Below are positions 57,982 through 64,000 of a stretch of DNA of 64,000 nt, in pieces; within the stretch, counting starts at the first letter, position 1; every line of letters starts with the position of its first letter. The stretch lies in contig JAXJZF010000007.1 of the NCBI GenBank assembly GCA_036306585.1, positions 124,001 to 188,000 on the forward strand, written 5' to 3'. The notes beneath the pieces were generated by a model that saw nothing but the letters and a program-made list of their open reading frames with translations, did no database searches and was not told where the DNA came from. The translations under genes were made by a program, and so were the position numbers. The stretch is from Aphodovivens sp036306585. GTDB lineage: Bacteria; Actinomycetota; Coriobacteriia; Coriobacteriales; Eggerthellaceae.

Positions 57982-59943
57982 TTAAATATCCAGGAAGCGA
58001 ACGTCTTTAGCGTGCTTTTGGATGAACTCTTTACGGGGTTCCACCGCATCGCCCATCAGGTTGCTCACGGTGCGTTCTGCCTCCGCTGCATCGTCGATAC
58101 TCACCTGCAGCAACGTGCGCGAGGAGGGTTCCATCGTGGTCTCCCACAACTGATCGGGATCCATCTCGCCGAGGCCCTTGTAACGCTGCACATCGAACTT
58201 GTCAGAACCTCCCATCTCGGCAAGCACGGCGCCGAGGGAACTTTCGTCGTAGATATAGCGTTCGATCTTGGTGGAGCGGGTGTTCTTCTTCTTGACGCCG
58301 AAGATCGGCGGGCATGCGATGTATACATAGCCGCGATTGATGAGTTCGGGCATATAGCGGTAGAAGAACGTTAGGAGAAGAATCCGGATATGCGCGCCGT
58401 CGACATCGGCATCGGTCATGATGATGATTCGATGGTAGCGAGCCTGGTCGGCGTCGAACTCCTCGCCGATATTGGTGCCGATGGCGGTGATGAGCGAGCT
58501 GATGGTGTCGCTGGAAAGCGCACGATGCAATCCTGCGCGCTCCACGTTGAGGATCTTGCCGCGCAAGGGCAGGATGGCCTGCGTCTTGCGGTCGCGCGCT
58601 TGCTTGGCCGAACCGCCTGCGGAGTCGCCCTCCACGATGAAGATCTCCGATTCGGACGGGTCTTTCGAAGAGCAGTCCGCCAGCTTGCCCGGAAGCGAGA
58701 AGGAGTCGAGCACGTTCTTGCGGCGCGTCATCTCGCGCGCCTTGCGAGCAGCCTCGCGTGCCTTCAGGGCCTGCGTCGCCTTGCTGACGATGCGCTTCGC
58801 GGGAGTGGGATTCTCCTCCAGATATTCCCCAAGCCCCTGGGTCACTGCACTTTGAACCAAGGGGCGGATCTCGGTGTTGCCAAGTTTGGTCTTCGTCTGG
58901 CCCTCGAACTGCGGCTCGTGTAGCTTCACCGAGATGATGGCGGCTAGGCCCTCGCGGGTATCGTCGCCAGACAGGTTCGAATCCTTCTCCTTCAAGAGGC
59001 CTTTGTTGCGGGCATACTCGTTGATGGTGCGGGTGACCGCCTGCTTGAAGCCGTCCAGGTGGGTGCCGCCCTCGTGAGTGTTGATGTTATTGGCGAATGC
59101 CATGACCATGTTCGAAGAATAAGACGTGGTCCACTGCATGGCGACCTCCACCAATCCATCGGCATTTTCCGCCTCGAAATAGATGGGATTGCCGAGCGTC
59201 TCCTTGCCGTTGGTGAGGTACTTCACGAAGTCGACGATGCCGCCGGCATACTGGAACACTTCGGTATGCGACTCAGACGCCAGATCGCTCACGACGACAT
59301 CCGGATTCGAACGCTCGTCATGCAGCGTTATCTTGAGACCCTTGTTCAGAAACGCCATCTCACGGAAGCGCTCGGCGAGCGTGTCGTAGTCATAGATGGT
59401 GGTTTCGGTGAAGATCTCGGGGTCGGGCCAGAAGGTAACCTTAGTGCCGGTTCCATCCGCTGCGCCGATCTCGTGCAACTTGGTCTTGGTTTTGCCGCGT
59501 TCGAAATCGATCTCGTATTCTTTGCCGTCGCGGCGGACGTTCACCTCGACGTGCGAGGAAAGGGCGTTCACCACCGACACGCCCACGCCATGCAGGCCGC
59601 CGGAGACCTTATAACCTTCGCCGCCGAACTTGCCGCCCGCATGCAGGATGGTCAGAACGACTTCGACAGTGGGAATCTTCTCCTTCGGATGTTCCTCCAC
59701 CGGGATGCCGCGGCCGTCGTCCGCAACGGTGATGGAATTGTCAGGATGGATCCATACTTCGATATGGGAACAGAAGCCGGCCAGAGCTTCGTCGACGGAG
59801 TTGTCGACCACTTCGTACACCAGATGGTGAAGACCGCGCGGGCCGGTGGATCCAATGTACATGCCCGGGCGTTTGCGGACAGGCTCCAACCCTTCGAGGA
59901 CCTGGATCTCCTCCGCACCGTAATGACTTGGTTTAGTTGCCAC
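57982..59943 (-). CDS. gyrB: DNA gyrase subunit B
   Basis: The ATPase subunit of gyrase, 653 residues. The GHKL ATP site is seen in EVVDNSVDEALAG and VADDGRGIPVEEHP, the lid in GGLHGVGVSVVNALS, the Toprim domain in EGDSAGGSAKQARDR with DADVDGAHIRILLLTF, and the C-terminal PRKEFIQKHAKDVRFLDI end is normal. It lacks the long insertion found in E. coli GyrB. It is transcribed from its own promoter downstream of recF and is followed directly by gyrA. Confidence 0.98.
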   Translation of the reverse strand: MATKPSHYGAEEIQVLEGLEPVRKRPGMYIGSTGPRGLHHLVYEVVDNSVDEALAGFCSHIEVWIHPDNSITVADDGRGIPVEEHPKEKIPTVEVVLTILHAGGKFGGEGYKVSGGLHGVGVSVVNALSSHVEVNVRRDGKEYEIDFERGKTKTKLHEIGAADGTGTKVTFWPDPEIFTETTIYDYDTLAERFREMAFLNKGLKITLHDERSNPDVVVSDLASESHTEVFQYAGGIVDFVKYLTNGKETLGNPIYFEAENADGLVEVAMQWTTSYSSNMVMAFANNINTHEGGTHLDGFKQAVTRTINEYARNKGLLKEKDSNLSGDDTREGLAAIISVKLHEPQFEGQTKTKLGNTEIRPLVQSAVTQGLGEYLEENPTPAKRIVSKATQALKAREAARKAREMTRRKNVLDSFSLPGKLADCSSKDPSESEIFIVEGDSAGGSAKQARDRKTQAILPLRGKILNVERAGLHRALSSDTISSLITAIGTNIGEEFDADQARYHRIIIMTDADVDGAHIRILLLTFFYRYMPELINRGYVYIACPPIFGVKKKNTRSTKIERYIYDESSLGAVLAEMGGSDKFDVQRYKGLGEMDPDQLWETTMEPSSRTLLQVSIDDAAEAERTVSNLMGDAVEPRKEFIQKHAKDVRFLDI

Positions 59944-60050
59944 GCGACGCTCCTATTCCTTCAATCCTCCCTAACCCGGAAAACTTCCGCAGTACATTGG
60001 GAGTCCGGGGGCTTCGCATAGGAAGAGGAATTCAAAAAATTAACCCATTG

Positions 60051-60079
60051 ATTCTAGCATATTTGAGGTTTGATACCAA
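60051..60079 (-). promoter_or_regulatory. Promoter of gyrB-gyrA
   Basis: On the minus strand TTGGTA, 17 bases, then TAGAAT with an extended TG (TGCTAGAAT). It lies about 105 bases upstream of gyrB in an AT-rich stretch and separates gyrBA from dnaN-recF, which allows the supercoiling-responsive control usual for gyrase. Confidence 0.75.
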
Positions 60080-60185
60080 CCTCGCGCATGGCGCTCAGAG
60101 GCGCTCAGGCGCGTTTTCCGGGGAGATGGACGATTTTTTGATTATTTCTTCATCATCTATGCATGTATTGCTTGTTTAGACGATT

Positions 60186-61298
60186 CTACGGCGCAAAAGG
60201 AAGCGTGAGCACGCGGGCCTGGGAGATCAGGCAGTCATCGAAATATTGCAGCCCCGTCGCCGTGATGAACATCTGCAGATCTTTCGAGGCAAAGGAGAGA
60301 AGGGCGGCACGGCGGGTTTCGTCGAGCTCCCCCATTACATCGTCGAGCAGTAGCACGGGTTTTTCATCCAGCATATCCTCGATCAACGCCGTTTCAGCCA
60401 ACTTGAACGCCAGGACAAGCGAACGTCGCTGCCCTTGACTGCCGAAATAAGCGGCGTTTCTCCCGTCGATAAAGAAATCGAGATGGTCGGCATGGGGCCC
60501 TACCACCGCGCGATGGCGGGTACGCTCCTCCGCATGCCTGCAAGCCAACGCCGTCTGCAGCTCCTCGCGCGCCTCGTCCCTCGAGGGATAACAACAACAA
60601 GGTGATTCAGGATCGTGCTCGATCCAGGAAGGAGTGTAGCTTGCCTGAAACGTCTCCTTCTTTCCGGAGAGTTCCCGGTAATAATGTTCCATAGCGCGGG
60701 CAAGGCGGTTGAACAATGCTGCACGATAGCAGGTGAGCTGAGCCCCCACCAGCACCATCACCTCGTCGGCGCTCTCCAGAAGAGGTTCGGGGGCCTCTTC
60801 TTTCAACAGCCTGTTCTTGTTCCTGAGGGCTTTGGCGTAGTCGCTGCAGATGCGATGGTGGCTGGCGGACAACTGCGAGCCCAGGGCATCGAGCGCATCT
60901 CGACGCGGGGCCGACGCCGAGCGAGCAAGCTCGAGGTCGTCGGGCGTAAAAGCGACCGATGGAACGACGCCCCTCATATCCGCCGCACGTTTGAACTTGC
61001 CGTTGAGCAGATGGCGTCTCTTCCCTTCCTGAAGCTGCAACGTCAACTGCAGGCTGCGGGAACCGTCGCCAACCCAAGCATCCAGGCGGGAGAAAGGCGC
61101 GCCTTCGCGGATGAGCTGGGCGATAGTCGGTCGGCGGAACGATGACTGCGCGGTCAGCAGCTGTATTCCCTCTATGATGTTGGTCTTGCCGACGGCATTA
61201 GGTCCCACGAACACCGTGAGCCTGCCGATATCGTCGAGCTCCAACTGCCGATAGTTTCTGAAATCGACGAACTTAAGCCTCTCGATCGCCAATCCCAT
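60186..61298 (-). CDS. recF: DNA replication and repair protein RecF
   Basis: SMC-like ATPase that helps load RecA at single-strand gaps. The 370 residues include LKFVDFRNYRQLELDDIG, Walker A VGPNAVGKTNIIEG, the signature FGSQGQRRSLVLAFKLAE and Walker B PVLLLDDVMGELD. It follows dnaN by 18 bases and is co-transcribed with it. No gene of the DUF721/RemB type lies between recF and gyrB, unlike in many Actinobacteria. Confidence 0.97.
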   Translation of the reverse strand: MGLAIERLKFVDFRNYRQLELDDIGRLTVFVGPNAVGKTNIIEGIQLLTAQSSFRRPTIAQLIREGAPFSRLDAWVGDGSRSLQLTLQLQEGKRRHLLNGKFKRAADMRGVVPSVAFTPDDLELARSASAPRRDALDALGSQLSASHHRICSDYAKALRNKNRLLKEEAPEPLLESADEVMVLVGAQLTCYRAALFNRLARAMEHYYRELSGKKETFQASYTPSWIEHDPESPCCCYPSRDEAREELQTALACRHAEERTRHRAVVGPHADHLDFFIDGRNAAYFGSQGQRRSLVLAFKLAETALIEDMLDEKPVLLLDDVMGELDETRRAALLSFASKDLQMFITATGLQYFDDCLISQARVLTLPFAP

Positions 61299-61316
61299 GG
61301 ATGGTACGGACCCGAC

Positions 61317-62417
61317 CTAGGAGATCCGCACGGGCATGACGAGATACAGATAGTTCTCGTCACCTTCGGTGGTGAATGTGCCCGGGCGCATGGACGAGAT
61401 GACATCGAACGTCACGGTATCCGACTCCACGGTACCGAGACCTTCCAACACGTACGCGGAATTCAACGCGATCTGCACATCCTCGCCCTCACAGGTGCAC
61501 GGAATGGTTTCCTGGGCGCTGCCGACATCCTGCGCAGCGGCAGAAAGCTGCAACGTCTGGGAGTCGATGTTGATATCGAAACGCACCGGCGTCGACGACT
61601 GCCCCAGAAGCGAGACACGTTTGACCGCCGCGACGAGCCTGTCGACGTCGACGGCCGCGCGCATCGTATGCGAGCTGGGAAGGAGCTGCTTGTAATTAGG
61701 GAAGTTACCCTCGATGCGTCGGTTCACGAACACGGTATTGCGATAGGTGACCACAATCTGGTTTTCCGCCAAGGCTATGGAGACAGGTTCTTCGGACTTA
61801 GGCAGTGCGGCAAGCTCTTGAAGGAACGAGCCGAGGATGACGGCCTGAAAATCCTCTGCGGGAGAATCGGGCAGGGAGGTCTCGGTCACGGCAAGGCGAT
61901 ATGAGTCGGTGGCGACCATCTTGAAGAAGCCGCCCTCGAGCGTCACCAGCACTCCGGTGAGAATGGCGTGGCTCTCGTCTCGGGAAACCACGCGCGCCAC
62001 GCGGCGCACCATGGAAGCAAATTGAGAGAACGGCACCTCGATTTGCTGGGTGACGTCCACATGGGGGAACCCGGGGAAATCGTCAGGGTTGAGCGCCTTG
62101 ATGCTGAACGAAGCGCCGTCGCAGGAGATGCTCGCCTCTTCTTCGTCGGCGGAAAGGTGCACAGCTGCATCGGAGAGGTTCTTCACGATATCGGAGAGGA
62201 GCTTCGCGGGCACCACGGCGCGGCCTTCCTCTTCGACCAGTGCTGCGACGGTGTATTGGATGGAAAGCTCCAAGTCGGTGGTCTGGAGCGTGAGGGTGTC
62301 CCCCCGCACTTCGAGGAGAACTCCGGAAAGGATGGGGAGGGTTGATCGTGACGAAGCTCCTTTCAACACCACCGATAGTGCGTTCTGAAGCTCGGTTTTG
62401 TTGATGCTCAGTTTCAC
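61317..62417 (-). CDS. dnaN: DNA polymerase III beta subunit (sliding clamp)
   Basis: A 366-residue clamp with three repeated domains, starting MKLSINKTELQNALSVVLKGASSRSTLPILSGVLL and ending in the usual PMRPGTF..GDENYLYLVMPVRI segment that forms the peptide-binding cleft. The start codon is GTG with AAGGAAGGGAAACCAC upstream. The first bases overlap a partial parS half-site (GTTTCACGTG). It is read directly out of the origin region. Confidence 0.98.
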   Translation of the reverse strand: MKLSINKTELQNALSVVLKGASSRSTLPILSGVLLEVRGDTLTLQTTDLELSIQYTVAALVEEEGRAVVPAKLLSDIVKNLSDAAVHLSADEEEASISCDGASFSIKALNPDDFPGFPHVDVTQQIEVPFSQFASMVRRVARVVSRDESHAILTGVLVTLEGGFFKMVATDSYRLAVTETSLPDSPAEDFQAVILGSFLQELAALPKSEEPVSIALAENQIVVTYRNTVFVNRRIEGNFPNYKQLLPSSHTMRAAVDVDRLVAAVKRVSLLGQSSTPVRFDINIDSQTLQLSAAAQDVGSAQETIPCTCEGEDVQIALNSAYVLEGLGTVESDTVTFDVISSMRPGTFTTEGDENYLYLVMPVRIS

Positions 62418-62424
62418 GTGGTTT

Positions 62425-62736
62425 CCCTTCCTTTATCCCTTCGTTATCCGAATGGTATTGTACCCGCCATTGCTGCTGCGGTCCGGTTTCTCTTCCTCTA
62501 ATTTCATTTATATAGATATAAATAGTAAATAAGGTAATAGTAGTAATAAGGGGTGTGGATTAGGGGAAAACTAGTAAAACACCTGATGACACGCGAAAGT
62601 CTATTCATTTTCCATAGTGGAGGAACAGTGACCGCCTTCCACAGTCAATTCTTCCGGTTTTATCTTTCAACCGTATTTGGGCGGTTGCTCAACATCTTTC
62701 AACAAGATGATGTTGAAAACTCCGTAAGGTTGCTTT
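62425..62736. other. Chromosomal replication origin (oriC) between dnaA and dnaN
   Basis: The 319-base gap between dnaA and dnaN contains an AT-rich stretch (62500-62550) and a clear basal unwinding element. DnaA-trio repeats TAA-TAG-TAG-TAA-TAA lie at 62535-62549, then GGGG, then an inverted DnaA box TGTGGATTA at 62554-62562 (one mismatch to TGTGGATAA). Further near-boxes are TTTTCCATA (62608), TGTTGAAAA (62711) and CTTTTCACA (62733). The order trio-G cluster-box matches the Bacillus subtilis layout. Only one box is close to consensus, so others probably lie upstream of dnaA outside the window. Confidence 0.88.
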
Positions 62737-64000
62737 TCACAGGTCGCGGATGATCTGGGTGAGCGTCTCGAGCTCTTCGCGCAGCTCGCGGCTTTCCTGG
62801 ATCTTCTTCTCCACATTGGTGACCGAATACATAACGGTGGTGTGGTCGCGGTTGAATTTCTTCCCGATGTCATTGTAGGGCAGGTCGAGCATCTGACGGC
62901 ATAGGTAGATCGCGATCTGCCGCGCATACGCGATTTCGCGGGATCGTTTTTTTCCCACCAGGTCGCTATGGTTGACTTTGTAGAAGGTCTCGACTTCCTT
63001 TTGAATATCGGCGATGGATAGGCGCTTCGAAGGTCCGCCGGAGAAATGATTTTCCAGCAAGGTGCGCACATCGTCGAGGGTGAGGTTCGGGCGGTTAAAA
63101 TAGGTCATCTGGTAGATGACCTTCGTCACTGCGCTTTTGAGCTCACGGATGTTGGAACTCGAGATCTCGGCGATGTAGAGCTGGATGTCTTCCGGGATGC
63201 TGAACGACGGGTCGCCTTCGCTCTCTCGGTATTCGTCCAGGTAACTCTTGATGATGGAGAGCTTCGTCTCTATTTCGGGAGGCTGGATGTCGAAGGTCGC
63301 TCCTGAGTTGAACCTTGTTTTATAGCGCTCGTCGATGTCGATGTTTTTGGGCGCGCGGTCGGCGGACAGGACGATCTGGTGGCCCCTGCTGGTGAGGTTG
63401 TTGAAAATCTGGAACACGATATCGAGCGTCTGCTTCTTGCCCTGAAGATATTGGACGTCGTCGATGAGCAGGACGTCGGCTTCCTCGTAACGCTGCTTGA
63501 AGTTGCGGTAGCTTGACTTCTCCTTGTCGTGCCCTGCCGCCGCCTCCGTGTAGTCGGTGAGGAACTCGGCGGAATCCACGTAAATGGTGGAAAGCTGGGG
63601 CATCGTTTCCTTTATATAGTTTTGAATGGCGCGCAGCAGATGGGTCTTCCCCAATCCCGATTTCCCGTAGATGAACAGCGGGTTCAGGTGAGCCCGTCCG
63701 GGAGCTTCGGCGACGGCGACGGCCATGGAATACGCCATGCGGTTGGAATCGCCTATGACGAAATTCTCGAACGTGAGCGACGAGGTGGGGCTGGCGTCGA
63801 GGGGAATCCTATCGTCTGCCGACAGGTAGCGATCCTCTTTCGGCGCGGGGAGGTCCTCCATGGCCCAGCGTTTGTCCGTTTTTTGAGCGGGTGACGGTTC
63901 CTGAGCAGTAGGCGTTGGGACTGTGTTCCTGGTCACGGGCTGGTTCTGTCGCGTTGGCGGTGCTGTCTGCTCGCGTGGTTCTTCGGTTGCGTGGGGACGC
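62737..64000 (-). CDS. dnaA: Chromosomal replication initiator DnaA (5' end outside window)
   Basis: At least 420 residues are present. The AAA+ domain starts near LTFENFVIGDSNRMAYS, with Walker A FIYGKSGLGKTHLL, Walker B VLLIDDVQYLQGK and sensor regions. The C-terminal DNA-binding domain has NRDHTTVMYSVTNVEKK, the DnaA-box recognition helix. The frame remains open without a stop to the window edge; the 80-residue stretch before the AAA+ part is a Pro/Thr/Gln-rich linker (domain II), so the missing part is domain I. A GTG at 63936 could be called as a start but would leave out domain I and is rejected. Confidence 0.97.
   Translation of the reverse strand, partial: RPHATEEPREQTAPPTRQNQPVTRNTVPTPTAQEPSPAQKTDKRWAMEDLPAPKEDRYLSADDRIPLDASPTSSLTFENFVIGDSNRMAYSMAVAVAEAPGRAHLNPLFIYGKSGLGKTHLLRAIQNYIKETMPQLSTIYVDSAEFLTDYTEAAAGHDKEKSSYRNFKQRYEEADVLLIDDVQYLQGKKQTLDIVFQIFNNLTSRGHQIVLSADRAPKNIDIDERYKTRFNSGATFDIQPPEIETKLSIIKSYLDEYRESEGDPSFSIPEDIQLYIAEISSSNIRELKSAVTKVIYQMTYFNRPNLTLDDVRTLLENHFSGGPSKRLSIADIQKEVETFYKVNHSDLVGKKRSREIAYARQIAIYLCRQMLDLPYNDIGKKFNRDHTTVMYSVTNVEKKIQESRELREELETLTQIIRDL

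Noticed and set aside
62411..62425. A third parS site at the dnaN start
   Set aside because: GTTTCACGTGGTTTC keeps only one half of the palindrome; the match is largely dictated by the dnaN start codons.

Overview
This is a GC-rich bacterial chromosome segment that runs up to, and just over, the replication origin. Gene content points to class Coriobacteriia, most likely family Eggerthellaceae (Eggerthella/Gordonibacter-like). The grounds are a menaquinone operon, an NRAMP-related protein carrying the substrate-site changes of the Eggerthella lenta magnesium transporter, indolepyruvate:ferredoxin oxidoreductase, and the mix of Firmicute-like T-box control with a high-GC gene set. The genus is inferred, not proven. 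No phage, insertion sequence, CRISPR array or rRNA operon is visible; this looks like core chromosome.

Layout. 1-1.3 kb: the end of the ribosomal protein operon (infA, rpmJ, rpsM, rpsK on the minus strand), then tRNA-Gln and tRNA-Lys. 2-7 kb: a universal-stress-protein/MFS/universal-stress-protein trio, an HD-domain protein, a putative heavy-metal exporter and a DUF2510 membrane protein. 7.3-15.2 kb: menaquinone genes in two converging units, menB and a fused menE-menC on plus, menF-menD-menH on minus. 15-21 kb: an ACT protein, folE, xth, rlmH, a fused murT-gatD and an arylamine N-acetyltransferase. 21-24 kb: tRNA-Arg and a two-gene magnesium system (PRC/MgtE_N/CBS protein plus NRAMP-related carrier) behind a structured leader. 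24-36 kb: a sodium/solute symporter, an atypical phosphotransferase-fold protein, a tyrosine-phosphatase-like protein, a T-box controlled paaK, iorAB, purE, an AEC permease, a small alarmone synthetase and tRNA-Phe. 36-43.7 kb: a HemN-like radical SAM protein, purD, purA and an SbcCD-like (YhaN/YhaO) pair. 43.7-47 kb: rpsF-ssb-rpsR-rplI-dnaB. 47-55 kb: an acidic hypothetical protein, two tRNA-Ser, a foldase lipoprotein, typA, a J-domain protein, a CPBP protease, a TraX-like protein, tRNA-Ala, tRNA-Ile and a bifunctional nuclease. 55-64 kb: dnaA-oriC-dnaN-recF-gyrB-gyrA in classical order with a parS-like palindrome beside gyrA.

How it works together. From about 27 kb onward most genes are on the minus strand and so point away from the origin near 62.5 kb, as expected for a leading strand. 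The most interesting regulatory unit is a T-box leader at about 29.66-29.98 kb upstream of paaK. Its predicted specifier is TGG and its antiterminator bulge would pair with a tRNA ending GCCA, so both point to tRNA-Trp. Together with iorAB directly upstream, this suggests that arylacetyl-CoA formation and reductive carboxylation feed tryptophan (and perhaps Phe/Tyr) synthesis when tryptophan is short. Other notable points are two fusions of consecutive or partner enzymes (MenE-MenC and MurT-GatD), the split MgtE-like/NRAMP magnesium module, and an origin with a readable DnaA-trio unwinding element.
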